In this document: positions 25,269 through 34,331 of the stretch, in pieces
Numbering within the stretch: the stretch's first letter is position 1
Layout of the letters: each line of letters begins with the position of its first letter
Source: an uncultured Ruminococcus sp.
GTDB taxonomy: Bacteria > Bacillota > Clostridia > Oscillospirales > Ruminococcaceae
Reading direction: 5' to 3'
NCBI GenBank assembly: GCA_900553675.1
Contig: USEH01000001.1
Location: 1 to 45,586 of the forward strand
Length of the DNA: 45,586 bases
Program-made: the position numbers and the translations under genes
The notes under the pieces: model-generated
Databases searched by the model: none
What the model was told of the DNA's origin: nothing
The model's input: only the letters and a program-made list of their open reading frames with translations

Positions 25269-26135
25269 ATGAAAGCTAAAATCAAAACCATCGCATTAAA
25301 GTACCTTTTAATATGCATAGGCTCTGTTATATACGCCGTTGCGATAAGTCTTTTCCTCGACCCCAACGGCATAGTTCCCGGAGGATTTACAGGTATTGCA
25401 ATGATAATCGCAAAATTCTTTCCCGATTTCAAAATCGGCACGGTTGTGCTGGTTTTAAACATACCGATAGTTGGTCTTGGAATATACAAATTCGGGATAA
25501 AATTTTTAAGCTCGACTATCTTTTCGGTCGTGCTTTCATCGCTGTTTATTAACCTGCTTTTGCCCTACGGACCGCTGACTACCGACCCTCTGCTTGCCTG
25601 CGTTGCCGGCGGATGCCTTATGGCAATCGGCTTGGAGCTTGTTCTGATGCAGGGAGCAACCACCGGCGGAACCGACATAATAGTAAAGCTTCTGCGCCTG
25701 CGCTACCGCGGAATATCCGCCGGAACGCTGTTCATATTTACCGACGGTTTAGTAGTGCTTTGTGCGGTGTTGGTATCCAGAAACGTTGATTCGGGACTGT
25801 ATGCAACGCTTTGCATAATCATCTCGGCGGTGGTTATGGACCATATCCTTAACGGCTCAAACGAAGCCAAGATGATTCTTATAGTCAGCGACAAATACCG
25901 AGAGATCACCGAAACCCTTATGAACGACCTCGACGCAGGCGTAACGCTTTTGGACGGCGTTGGCGCGTATTCCGGAAAAGAGAAAAAGGTTGTTCTGTGC
26001 GTAATCAGGAAAACAAGAGTTTCTCACGCGCTTAAGGTGATAAAAAACACCGACGATCAGTCATTTGCCATCATAACAACGGCAAATGAGGTCTTCGGCG
26101 AGGGCTACAAGCTTCATGGCGGCGACAGCTTCTGA
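25269..26135 (+). CDS. YitT family membrane protein
   Basis: A 288-residue integral membrane protein of the YitT/DUF161 family with a C-terminal DUF2179 domain. About five membrane segments are visible: LKYLLICIGSVIYAVAISLFL, GFTGIAMIIAKF, VVLVLNIPIVGLGIY, LACVAGGCLMAIGLELVL and LFIFTDGLVVLCAVLV. The family motif NGIVPGGFTGIA and GATTGGTDIIVKLL are present. The cytoplasmic tail (about 205-288) has VTLLDGVGAYSGKEKKVVLCV, the DUF2179 signature. Function of the family is unknown. The ATG at 25269 has GGTG 6 nt upstream; in-frame ATGs at 25227, 25236 and 25257 are alternatives. The 249 bp before it hold the imperfect palindrome ATTGCCG-GA-CGGCAAT at 25183-25198. Confidence 0.87.
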   Translation: MKAKIKTIALKYLLICIGSVIYAVAISLFLDPNGIVPGGFTGIAMIIAKFFPDFKIGTVVLVLNIPIVGLGIYKFGIKFLSSTIFSVVLSSLFINLLLPYGPLTTDPLLACVAGGCLMAIGLELVLMQGATTGGTDIIVKLLRLRYRGISAGTLFIFTDGLVVLCAVLVSRNVDSGLYATLCIIISAVVMDHILNGSNEAKMILIVSDKYREITETLMNDLDAGVTLLDGVGAYSGKEKKVVLCVIRKTRVSHALKVIKNTDDQSFAIITTANEVFGEGYKLHGGDSF

Positions 26136-26158
26136 CAATACAGAAAGGACAATAACCA

Positions 26159-26512
26159 ATGACAAGGAATGACATCTTAGATTACGTTTCAAGCCAATAC
26201 GGCACCGACCCCGACTATCCATGGGCAACCACGCCGAGCGGCGCGGTGCTCAGGCATCGCGGAAACAAAAAATGGTACGGACTTATTATGAGTGTAAAGC
26301 CGAAAAGCTTGGGTCTTACAGGCTCCGAGGAGGTTGACATCCTCAATCTTAAGTGCGACCACCGAATTATAGGCGAGCTGATTAAAAGACCCTGCTTCAC
26401 TCCGGCTTATCATATGAACAAGGAACACTGGATAACAGTAATTCTGGGCGAGGTTGACGACCCCAATGAAATCCACTCACTGATAGACATCAGCTACGAG
26501 CTGACAAAATAA
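26159..26512 (+). CDS. MmcQ/YjbR family protein
   Basis: A 117-residue protein of the MmcQ/YjbR (DUF419) family. Typical segments are an N-terminal helix (ILDYVSSQYGTDPDYPW), the strand VLRHRGNKKWYGLIMSV, VDILNLKCD, a central helix and the strand region PAYHMNKEHWITVIL. Some members bind DNA non-specifically; function here is unknown. It starts 23 bp after yitT and shares its transcript, with a GAAAGGA ribosome binding site. Confidence 0.87.
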   Translation: MTRNDILDYVSSQYGTDPDYPWATTPSGAVLRHRGNKKWYGLIMSVKPKSLGLTGSEEVDILNLKCDHRIIGELIKRPCFTPAYHMNKEHWITVILGEVDDPNEIHSLIDISYELTK

Positions 26513-26538
26513 TAGCATAATACAACACAAAACAGCAA

Positions 26539-26574
26539 AAGCGGTTCAATCTTAAACGGTTGAGCCGCTTTCTT
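26539..26574 (+). terminator. Terminator of the YitT-MmcQ unit
   Basis: AAGCGGTTCAA (26539-26549) pairs with TTGAGCCGCTT (26560-26570), one G-U, followed by TCTT. It faces the minus-strand terminator at 26587-26620. Confidence 0.7.
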
Positions 26575-26586
26575 AAGATATCTGAT

Positions 26587-26620
26587 AAAAAACCTGCCCC
26601 GGAGATTATCTGAGGCAGGT
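26587..26620 (-). terminator. Terminator of the fibronectin III protein gene
   Basis: On the minus strand ACCTGCC and GGCAGGT form a perfect 7-bp stem with a possible inner AGAT/ATCT pairing, followed by six T. It lies 20 bp past the stop at 26640. Confidence 0.8.
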
Positions 26621-26639
26621 GTAATTTTAAGCTGTAAGC

Positions 26640-29090
26640 TTATTTAACAGTAACGGTCTTGTAAGGGCAAGCCTTAAGAGCAGTCTGGATAGAGCCGGTG
26701 TAGTCGGTTCTGACAATTCTTACCTTGTAGGTCTTTCCGCTCTTGAACGAGGTTGCCTTAGATCCTGTGCCGAAGGTGGAGATGGTTGCGCTGGTTCCGG
26801 TGTAGGTTCCGCAAGCCTTGTAGCTGTTGCTGTTGCCTTCTGCTACATAAATCTTGTAGGAAGGAGCACCAACGTTAGACCAAGTAATCTTGATCTTGCC
26901 CTTAGAGGTGGAAGATACAGAGGTTACAGTAAGCTCATCCTCATCCAGATTAACGTCGCCGTCGCCGGAAGTGGAGGAAGGATCTCTTGCGGTAACTGTT
27001 CTTGAAGTGGTGGAAGGAGCGATAGTTACTATGCCTGATTCGCTGCCCTTGTTAGGAATTACCTTAAAGTCGTAATCAATTTCGTTGGTAAGACCACTGA
27101 TGTTAACTACAGTCTTGGTAACTCTCGAATCAATCTTGTTCCAAGTGGAAGAAGTAGATCTCTTGTAGTAGATGGTGTAGTAAGAAGCGTCGTCAACTTC
27201 CTTCCAGGAAAGCTTGATCTTCTTGTTCAAAGACTTAGCAGTAAGCTCAGCAGGATAATCCTTGCTGCTGCTATTGTCAGCAGTTGTGCCGGGAACGTTG
27301 TAAACATAACCAACCTGAGAACGTCTGCCGTTTACGTCTACTGAATATACAGTAACCTGATACGGAGTGGTGGAGCCGAAGGGGATGGTAATGCTGGTGT
27401 CGCCGCGGTATACGGGAACTTCTTCAGTTGCACCGCCGCTGAGCAGACCGTAGATTGCAACATAGTAATTAGCGCTGCTTACCTTATCCCAAGAAATCGA
27501 GGTGGTGTAGGAGTTCAAAGGAGTAACCTTAAGATTCTTGATGGTGGTCTTCTTGATAGAAGTAAGGTTATTCAAAGAAGCCTGTGCCTTAACGGATGCA
27601 GTTGCTATAGGAGCATAGTTATAATTGTTGGAGTTATCATATATCTCTATTCTGTAGTTGTAAGCGTTGGAAATCGGAATCTGAGCGTAGGTTGTGCCTT
27701 CAACCAGCTGAGAAGAACCACTGGTATCGCCCTCACGGTAAACAACGATTGCATAAGATCTTGCGCCGGTAGAAAGCCACTGAACATAAGCGTAGTTGGA
27801 GTAGCTGGTAACGGTGCAGTTGTTGCCCTGAGTTACAACTCCGTTGGATGACTGACCGTAGCTAGGATAATAAGGATAGCTGCTGCCATAGTTTGAACCG
27901 GTGGTACCGAGATCACGATAAGAACCGTCAGACATTTGCGCAACTACATTAAGAGTGAAGGAATTGGTTACAGAGAGGAACGGAACAGTCCAGTAGGTGG
28001 TGTTTGCGTCAACATACTGTCTGCCGGAGGTGATGTTGTTGCCCTGATAATTAATAATATATCCCGTTGCGCCGGAAACAGGAGTCCATGAAAGAACAAG
28101 GTTGCCATTGTAGTTGTTAAGGGAAACGTTTCCGCTGCCGGATCCGGTGCTGCCGTAATTGTAGCTTACCATACCTATGCGCTGCCAAGTGCCGGCATTG
28201 TAGCTATAAGAGCCTTCAACAACGATATTCAAACCATAGTATGCATTGCTTAATGAAACGCTGAAGGATTTGCTGGGAAGAGGGCTGCTGTACTGATAGT
28301 TGGTGCTGTTGCCGTAAGCAACACCTATACGGTAAACGCCGAAGCTATAGTCGTTGATGGTACCAACGATTGCACCGTTTCTGATTTCAGCAGTAACGTT
28401 GCCGCCTACATACAGGTTGTTGCTGGAAGTAGATCCGCCGGTGGAGCTTGTGTTGCCCCAAGAAGCAAAGTTGGTGGTGCTGTAGCTGTTAGGTGTTCCT
28501 ACATAAAGCTTGATAGATACGAGGTTGGAGTAGGAAACGCCAACATCGAATTTTGCGGTAGCCTTGCCATTTGCAGTGGTATATTGCAATTTAACAGGCT
28601 GACCGTTCATAGTGGTATTGCCAGACTTGTAAGTATATACGGCAGTGTAAGCTGTAGCACCACTCTGAGCATTGAACTCAAGGTTAATACCACTATCGTC
28701 GTATATTACCTTCATGTTTGTGCCGGATGATGTTATCGGCACGGTAACGGTCGCGGAATTTGCAGAATCAAGCTGAACACTTCCGTTGTAATAAATTACC
28801 TGTGCAAAGTACTCGCCGCCTCTGCTTGTAGCATAGTCGTTATCGGTCTTAGCGAGGTCGGAAGCGGAGGTAAGCGTTACGGTTTTAACAGTTGTGTTGC
28901 CCATAATGTAATTTATGACAACCTTGTTACAGTTCGGAACGCTTTTACCGCTCGTGAAGGTCAGGGCAAGCCTATTACCGTCATCACGAGTTGTCAGAGT
29001 TGCGGTAACGCCAGCTGCCGCAGCTGGGAACGTGAACATAGTGATAGCCAAAATTGCGGCTAAAACTATTGCGAATAATCTTTTAGTCAT
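26640..29090 (-). CDS. Large secreted protein with C-terminal fibronectin type III repeats
   Basis: An 816-residue exported protein. The signal peptide MTKRLFAIVLAAILAITMF ends near FPAAAAG. The N-terminal two thirds are rich in Ser, Thr, Tyr, Asn and Gly, with degenerate repeats such as WQRIGMVSYNYGSTGSG and YRDLGTTGSNYGSSYPYY. The C-terminal third has three fibronectin III-like units: about 530-620 (TTSISWDKVSSANYYVAIYG), 630-715 (KIKLSWKEVDDASYYTIYY) and 725-816 (KIKITWSNVGAPSYKIYVAE). There is no LPxTG, dockerin or SLH anchor, so it may be released or held by another protein. A strong promoter with an extended -10 and an AAGGAGTG site suggest high expression. I cannot name a function; adhesion or fibre binding is a guess. 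Confidence 0.8.
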   Translation of the reverse strand: MTKRLFAIVLAAILAITMFTFPAAAAGVTATLTTRDDGNRLALTFTSGKSVPNCNKVVINYIMGNTTVKTVTLTSASDLAKTDNDYATSRGGEYFAQVIYYNGSVQLDSANSATVTVPITSSGTNMKVIYDDSGINLEFNAQSGATAYTAVYTYKSGNTTMNGQPVKLQYTTANGKATAKFDVGVSYSNLVSIKLYVGTPNSYSTTNFASWGNTSSTGGSTSSNNLYVGGNVTAEIRNGAIVGTINDYSFGVYRIGVAYGNSTNYQYSSPLPSKSFSVSLSNAYYGLNIVVEGSYSYNAGTWQRIGMVSYNYGSTGSGSGNVSLNNYNGNLVLSWTPVSGATGYIINYQGNNITSGRQYVDANTTYWTVPFLSVTNSFTLNVVAQMSDGSYRDLGTTGSNYGSSYPYYPSYGQSSNGVVTQGNNCTVTSYSNYAYVQWLSTGARSYAIVVYREGDTSGSSQLVEGTTYAQIPISNAYNYRIEIYDNSNNYNYAPIATASVKAQASLNNLTSIKKTTIKNLKVTPLNSYTTSISWDKVSSANYYVAIYGLLSGGATEEVPVYRGDTSITIPFGSTTPYQVTVYSVDVNGRRSQVGYVYNVPGTTADNSSSKDYPAELTAKSLNKKIKLSWKEVDDASYYTIYYKRSTSSTWNKIDSRVTKTVVNISGLTNEIDYDFKVIPNKGSESGIVTIAPSTTSRTVTARDPSSTSGDGDVNLDEDELTVTSVSSTSKGKIKITWSNVGAPSYKIYVAEGNSNSYKACGTYTGTSATISTFGTGSKATSFKSGKTYKVRIVRTDYTGSIQTALKACPYKTVTVK

Positions 29091-29121
29091 TTTGTGACAC
29101 TCCTTTTAATTGATTAAGTTT

Positions 29122-29150
29122 ATTATAACACCTAAAAGCCAATTTGTAAA
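29122..29150 (-). promoter_or_regulatory. Strong extended -10 promoter of the fibronectin III gene
   Basis: Minus-strand TTTACA (29150-29145), 17-bp spacer, TATAAT (29127-29122) preceded by TGT, an extended -10. It diverges from the galM promoter at 29196-29224. Confidence 0.8.
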
Positions 29151-29195
29151 TACATATTTGAAAATTTTATTAAAAATTAAACTTTTCTTAATCAG

Positions 29196-29224
29196 TTGAA
29201 ATTCTCCGCAAAAGGTGTTACACT
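29196..29224 (+). promoter_or_regulatory. Probable galM promoter
   Basis: TTGAAA (29196-29201), 17-bp spacer, TACACT (29219-29224) preceded by TGT. The leader would be about 70 nt. Confidence 0.65.
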
Positions 29225-29301
29225 GATAATACAACTTACATACGCGAAATATTGCACTCGAAACAAAAAAATATTATTTTTTCAGAAAGGACGAAATTTC
29301 T

Positions 29302-30351
29302 ATGACAACCGTAACAAAAAAACCATTCGGCAGACTTTCAGACGGCAGGGAGGCTTCCTTGTTTGAAATGAAAAATTCAAGCGGAGCATATGTTGAGATA
29401 ACCGACTTTGGCGGAGCTATCCGCTCCATCAACGTTCCCGATAAGTCCGGAGCTTTGAAAGACGTTGCTTTGGGATACGACTGTGCCGCCGACTATGAAG
29501 CTCAGGACAAGTACATCGGTGCGCTTATAGGCAGACATGGCAACAGAATCGAAGACGCAAAGTTCCGCATTGGCAGAAACGTTTACCGTCTTGCCAAAAA
29601 TGACGGCAGAAATAACCTTCACGGCGGACCAATGGGCTTTGACAAGCGTCTGTGGGACGCGCGCATCGACGGCGAAGCGCTGGTTCTTACCTATCATTCG
29701 CCTAACGGCGAGGAGGGCTTCCCCGGAAACCTCAATGTAACCGTTCGATACACCTTTAATGAAGACAACGCCCTTGCAATCGATTACTCCGCGGTCAGCG
29801 ACGCCGACACCGTATGCAACCTCACCAACCACTGCTATTTCAATCTGGACGGCGAAGGCTCGGGAACCATTCTCAACCACTCCTTAAAGATTAATGCAAC
29901 CCATTTCACCGTTGGAAACTCCGAGTGTCTGCCGGTTGGCTATGTCGCCAAGGTAGAGGGTACTCCGCTCGACTTCACCGATTTCCATGTTGTCGGCGAG
30001 CGTATCAATGAAAATTACGAGCAGCTTGTCTTTGCAGGAGGATACGACCACAACTTCTGTCCTGACGGCGAAGGCTTCCGCAAATTTGCAACCCTTAAGG
30101 CGGCTGAGTCGGGCATAGCCATGGACGTTTATTCCGACCTTCCGGGTATGCAGTTCTACAGCGGAAACTTCCTCAACGCTATTCCTCCCTTTGGAAAGGG
30201 CGGCAAGCCGATTGAAAAGCGCACCGGTCTTTGTCTTGAAACACAGTTCTATCCCAACGCCATGAAGATTCCCAGCTTTGAAAAGCCTGTACTTAAAAAG
30301 GGCGAGCGCTACCATCACGTAACCGTTTACGCCTTCTCCTGTGAGAAGTAA
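29302..30351 (+). CDS. galM: Aldose 1-epimerase (mutarotase)
   Basis: A 349-residue cytoplasmic enzyme interconverting alpha and beta anomers of hexoses. Family marks are ITDFGGAIRSINVPD, YIGALIGRHGNRI with Asn-Arg, NNLHGGPMGFDKRLWDA with the first catalytic-site His, NLTNHCYFNLDGEG with the general-acid His, GGYDHNFC, and LCLETQFYPNAM with the catalytic base Glu. Length fits GalM (about 340-350). AGAAAGGAC precedes the ATG. It has its own promoter and is followed by a radical SAM gene 9 bp after the stop. Confidence 0.93.
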   Translation: MTTVTKKPFGRLSDGREASLFEMKNSSGAYVEITDFGGAIRSINVPDKSGALKDVALGYDCAADYEAQDKYIGALIGRHGNRIEDAKFRIGRNVYRLAKNDGRNNLHGGPMGFDKRLWDARIDGEALVLTYHSPNGEEGFPGNLNVTVRYTFNEDNALAIDYSAVSDADTVCNLTNHCYFNLDGEGSGTILNHSLKINATHFTVGNSECLPVGYVAKVEGTPLDFTDFHVVGERINENYEQLVFAGGYDHNFCPDGEGFRKFATLKAAESGIAMDVYSDLPGMQFYSGNFLNAIPPFGKGGKPIEKRTGLCLETQFYPNAMKIPSFEKPVLKKGERYHHVTVYAFSCEK

Positions 30352-30360
30352 TCCGTCGGG

Positions 30361-31224
30361 ATGCATAAGGTTTTAGCCAAGGGCATACTTTCGGCGCAGA
30401 ACGGAATGAATATTTACCGCGGCTGCACCCACGGCTGCATCTATTGCGATTCGCGGAGTGAATGCTACAATATGCAGCACGATTTTGAGGATATAGAGGT
30501 CAAACAAAACGCCCCCGAGCTGCTGGCTGACGCATTAAAGCGCAAGCGCCGCCGCTGTATGATAGGCACCGGCGCGATGTGCGACCCCTATATGCACTGC
30601 GAAACCGAGCTTATGCTTATGCGCAGGTGTCTTGAAATAATAAAGCGGGAGGGCTTCGGAATTGCGGTTCAGACAAAATCCGACAGAATCCTGCGGGACA
30701 TCGACCTGTATGACGACATAAACCGCTCTGCCAAGGCGGTCATCCAGATGACCCTTACCACCTACAACGAGGATTTGTGCCGGATCATCGAGCCGAATGT
30801 CTGCACCACCAAGCGCCGCTTTGAAACGCTTATGGAGTTCAAAAAGCGCGGGATACCCACTGTTGTGTGGCTCTCCCCTATCCTTCCTTTTATAAACGAC
30901 ACCGAGGATAACCTGCGCGGAGTGCTTGATTACTGCTTCCGCGCCGGCGTTAAGGGGATCATCCTTTTCGGCTTCGGGCTGACGCTTCGTCAGGGCAATC
31001 GCGAATATTTTTATTCGGCTTTAGATAAAGATTTCCCCGGAATGAGCGGAAGATACATTCAATCCTTTGGCAATTCCTACGAGTGCGCAAGTCCGCATAA
31101 TCAGCGACTCTCAAAAATTTTTCATGAGGAATGCCACAAGCACGGAATGATGCACAATTATGATGAGATTTTTGCATATCTTCATCATCTTCCGGACAGC
31201 TTTGAGCAGCTTTCACTTTTTTGA
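30361..31224 (+). CDS. Radical SAM protein, SplB-like
   Basis: A 287-residue protein with the radical SAM cluster motif at Cys22, Cys26 and Cys29 (YRGCTHGCIYCDSRS). The surrounding GMNIYRGCTHGCIYC and later IGTGAMCDPYMHCE, VQTKSDRILRDIDLY and IQMTLTTYNEDLCRIIEP fit the group of SplB/Rv2578c-like proteins, which resemble spore photoproduct lyase but whose function is mostly unknown. The C-terminal part ends with FHEECHKHGMMHNY. The ATG follows galM by 9 bp with a poor ribosome binding site (GGG directly before the start), so translation may be coupled to galM. A DNA repair role is possible but not shown. Confidence 0.85.
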   Translation: MHKVLAKGILSAQNGMNIYRGCTHGCIYCDSRSECYNMQHDFEDIEVKQNAPELLADALKRKRRRCMIGTGAMCDPYMHCETELMLMRRCLEIIKREGFGIAVQTKSDRILRDIDLYDDINRSAKAVIQMTLTTYNEDLCRIIEPNVCTTKRRFETLMEFKKRGIPTVVWLSPILPFINDTEDNLRGVLDYCFRAGVKGIILFGFGLTLRQGNREYFYSALDKDFPGMSGRYIQSFGNSYECASPHNQRLSKIFHEECHKHGMMHNYDEIFAYLHHLPDSFEQLSLF

Positions 31225-31332
31225 TTCATATTTAAGACGTATTTTGCGGACGTTTCGCTGCAGAATTCTTAAAATTAATTAAAAATTCTGCGATTTGCAC
31301 GAATTTTTCTCTGATTATTTGTGATTAATTGC

Positions 31333-31374
31333 AAAAGTGCCGTTCCCTGATTAGCTCAGGAAATGGCACTTTTT
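31333..31374. terminator. Bidirectional terminator
   Basis: AGTGCCGTTCCCTGA (31336-31350) pairs with TCAGGAAATGGCACT (31356-31370), 13 of 15 positions, loop TTAGC. TTTTT follows on the plus strand and TTTT on the minus strand, so it can end both the galM-radical SAM unit and the beta-helix gene. A second small hairpin, GCAGAATT/AATTCTGC, lies at 31260-31291. Confidence 0.8.
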
Positions 31375-31380
31375 ATAATT

Positions 31381-34236
31381 TTATTCCACTGTAACCTGTG
31401 CGTCAGACTGCGAAAGGATATTTCCGTCCTTATCTGTAACCGTCAGGATATACTTGCCCGTCTTGGTAGGAGCTTTGATGGACACATCCTCGCCGGTTGC
31501 TTTTGACTGCGCGGGGTCGCTTTCGTCAAAGGCAGAAAGACCGGACTGCGCCAGCCATATAACGACTTCCTTATCCGAAGGTGCGGCAGCAAAGGTTATA
31601 TCCTCGCCGGTTTTGACGGTTATATTGTCCGTAAGAAGCCTGTTAGCCTCCAAAACCTCGGTTGTAAAACTTATCTTCTCCTCGGAGCCGTCCTGCGATA
31701 CAACGGTTATAGTCCACTCACCTGCCTCCGAAATCTTAAAGCCGGAAGGAATCTCCTCGCCGTTTACGGAAGCCTTTGCACCCTGCTTTACCTTGATTTC
31801 AAGCGGTGAAAGCTTGCTTACGTTGTATGTCTTGCCCTCGGATACGTTTACAGCCGACTTTCTTTCACCGGCATACACGGTAAATGTTCCCTCGCCGGAG
31901 TTTGAGCCGTCGGCATACTCAATATAAAGCTTATATTCGCCAGGCTTTTCGGGGATTAATATGGTTTTGGCGTTTCCTGCCGCCTTGGTCATGTCCTCGC
32001 CCTCGGCGAATATCTCCGTTCCGGCAGGCGCGAGCCAAACGGTATCGTCCGGCGAAAGAAGACCACGCCTTGGAAGCTGTTCTCCGCACTCGATGGAGAC
32101 GTTTGAAGCAAGCTCATAGTAATCGTCCGGCATAACGTCCTTTGAAACCATGTGGGTGTATTTATCCTCCAAGCCGGAGTAAAGAACCACCTTGTAGCCC
32201 TCCAGGTTCCAGATATAGTCCTCATTGACATACTGTTCGAGGGTGCAGTTGGGAGCGGTGGTTTCCGAACGGTTGGTGTTTGAGAAGCCGTTGGTAACTG
32301 TGCAGTCGTGCTTGCGCATCCAGTCGTTGAGCTCGTAGACGTTTCTTATCGTGTTGGTTACAACGTTGTGGTCGAACAGAATGTATGCGCTTCCCTCATC
32401 GGGGTGGAAGCCGTTTACCATCTTCGAGCCGTTGGCGGCTGTGGGCTTGCGGAAGCAGTTGATGTAGTTGTAGCAGAAGTCGCTCGACTCCGACCAGTCC
32501 TCGTTGCCCTGCTGACCGAGGGTGTATATTCCGCCGGCGTCCTGCAAAACTGAGCATATCTCCTCAACGCGGTTGTAATTTACATGGTTGAACCGCGAGG
32601 TTTTTGTGGGCTGTCCCGGAAGCTGCGAGCCCTCAGTGCCGTCGAAATTGCACCATCCCCAGCCGATAGACATTCCGCTGTAGGAGCATTTATAAATAAA
32701 GTTATGCTCGCATACAAGGTTATAGGTGAAGAACGTTGTTATCGGCGAGTTTCCGGGGAAGAAATAGCAGTTTTCCAGCAGGTAGTTGTTCTTTATAGTG
32801 ATATTTTTCGGGACTCCCTCGGTGCCGGACGGAAACTTTTCCTTGTCCGGTCCTGCGCTGGTTTCGCTTACCCTCTGCTTTTCGGTGTCGTTTTCGTAGA
32901 TATGCTGCAAAGGACCTACGGTGATTCCCCCGCCGCCGGTGTAGGCGATGAAGTTGCCTATAATATCGCAGTCGTAGACATCATTTTCAAGATGTATTCC
33001 CAAGTATCCGGTGGACTCAAAGCCGCCGTTTATGAAATCAACATCATGAGCGGTGGAAACATGAACCGCCGCCGGTGCAACGTCAAATGAGCGGTATAAA
33101 TCGTTGTGCCAGAATAGGTCGGAATACTTTGTGTGGATGGTGCAGCCCTGGGTGGTGGCGTTGCCATATGAGCCGTCCAGCTCGTATAAATTCCAGTCGG
33201 AATAGGCAAATGTCAAGCCGTCGAACACAATATTCTCGGCATACTTTTTCTTGGGCTGAGAGCCGCTTATCTCGATAAGCTTTTCAAGCTCGGGGATAAT
33301 AACCTGCGCCGTTGACATATCCTCGCCCTCGCGCGGGATGTAATAAAGAGTGGAGCCTGCCTCGTCGAAATAGAACTGCCCCTCTGAACCCAGCCACTCG
33401 AAAACGTTGATGATATCGTTTTGATTTGTGGGGCTGTAGCCGGTGTTCCAGCCCAGATTCTGGGCGACCGCTGCATAAGGCATCTGAAAGTTTACGCGCA
33501 CATCTCCCTTATCGGTTTGCTCCAGCGAATCCGCGCAGACGGTGGCTTTAACCCATGTTGAGCCGGATTCAAGCTCGATATTGCGCGGGTTGCGGGTGTC
33601 GGCGGGAAGGTTTGCCGACGGCGGGATTATGGTTGCGGTCTTTATTCCGTCCTCCGATATCCATGCCCAATCCGCCATGCCCTGAGTTACGGCGTAGAAC
33701 CCTGCCGCTGCCACGGGTTTTGCGGAACGTCGGGTCATCGAAGCTCGCTTGCCGTTGACATATATCGCCCGAAGCTTGCAGTCGCGCTCAAGATGCGCCT
33801 TGTAGGCTGTAAGACCGTCCTTAAGCCAGTCAACCTCGGCGGCTGGCTCCCATTCGCCATCAAACAGCCTTCCGCCGCTGATTATGGGATGGGCGCCTTT
33901 TGCCGCGCGGTATATCACCTTTGTGTTTTTGTTTCCCGAATCGTTTTCATCAAAAACAACGGTGTCCGAAAGCTGATAAAAGCCGTCGGCAAATTCAACA
34001 ACTATGTCGCCGCCGGACTTTTTCATCTCACGGACAGCTTGACGCGCCATATCCATCGAGGCAAACGGAGCGGTCTGAGAGCCGTCCCCCGATTCGTCGC
34101 TGCCATCCGGAGAGACGTAGATAATTAGCTCAGCAGTTGCAGTTTCATCAGTATTTCCATCCTGACATCCGCTGAAGCTTAGCAGGCAGGCGGCAGTAAT
34201 TATCGCCGCCAAAAATACAGAAATAAATCTTTTCAT
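31381..34236 (-). CDS. Large right-handed beta-helix lipoprotein
   Basis: A 951-residue surface protein from the ATG at 34236 (GGAG 8 nt upstream); the frame continues to 34287 but the family-like signal peptide starts at MKRFISVFLAAII. Lipobox SFSGC (Cys24). The N-terminal part (about 38-120) has IYVSPDGSDESGDGS and PFASMDMARQAVREM, the opening of parallel beta-helix (pectate-lyase-like) proteins of the GH-associated type. The middle has helix rungs such as IVFDGLTFAYSDWNLY, VDFINGGFESTGYLGIHL, ITIKNNYLLENCYF and YNLVCEHNFIYKCS. The last ~250 residues look like beta-sandwich modules (TILIPEKPGEYKLYIEYADG; SIKAPTKTGKYILTVTDKDG). Likely a polysaccharide lyase or hydrolase, or a glycan-binding protein; no catalytic residues can be assigned. 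Monocistronic with its own promoter. Confidence 0.8.
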   Translation of the reverse strand: MKRFISVFLAAIITAACLLSFSGCQDGNTDETATAELIIYVSPDGSDESGDGSQTAPFASMDMARQAVREMKKSGGDIVVEFADGFYQLSDTVVFDENDSGNKNTKVIYRAAKGAHPIISGGRLFDGEWEPAAEVDWLKDGLTAYKAHLERDCKLRAIYVNGKRASMTRRSAKPVAAAGFYAVTQGMADWAWISEDGIKTATIIPPSANLPADTRNPRNIELESGSTWVKATVCADSLEQTDKGDVRVNFQMPYAAVAQNLGWNTGYSPTNQNDIINVFEWLGSEGQFYFDEAGSTLYYIPREGEDMSTAQVIIPELEKLIEISGSQPKKKYAENIVFDGLTFAYSDWNLYELDGSYGNATTQGCTIHTKYSDLFWHNDLYRSFDVAPAAVHVSTAHDVDFINGGFESTGYLGIHLENDVYDCDIIGNFIAYTGGGGITVGPLQHIYENDTEKQRVSETSAGPDKEKFPSGTEGVPKNITIKNNYLLENCYFFPGNSPITTFFTYNLVCEHNFIYKCSYSGMSIGWGWCNFDGTEGSQLPGQPTKTSRFNHVNYNRVEEICSVLQDAGGIYTLGQQGNEDWSESSDFCYNYINCFRKPTAANGSKMVNGFHPDEGSAYILFDHNVVTNTIRNVYELNDWMRKHDCTVTNGFSNTNRSETTAPNCTLEQYVNEDYIWNLEGYKVVLYSGLEDKYTHMVSKDVMPDDYYELASNVSIECGEQLPRRGLLSPDDTVWLAPAGTEIFAEGEDMTKAAGNAKTILIPEKPGEYKLYIEYADGSNSGEGTFTVYAGERKSAVNVSEGKTYNVSKLSPLEIKVKQGAKASVNGEEIPSGFKISEAGEWTITVVSQDGSEEKISFTTEVLEANRLLTDNITVKTGEDITFAAAPSDKEVVIWLAQSGLSAFDESDPAQSKATGEDVSIKAPTKTGKYILTVTDKDGNILSQSDAQVTVE

Positions 34237-34277
34237 AGCATTCTCCAAGTAAATCATGATTTGATTATTGCAGTAAT

Positions 34278-34306
34278 ATTGTAGCACAATGCGCCGCCGT
34301 TCACAA
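34278..34306 (-). promoter_or_regulatory. Promoter of the beta-helix gene
   Basis: Minus-strand TTGTGA (34306-34301), 17-bp spacer, TACAAT (34283-34278) with TGC in front of it (extended -10). About 40 nt before the start codon. Confidence 0.65.
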
Positions 34307-34331
34307 GCAAATATTATTATATATCAGTGAT

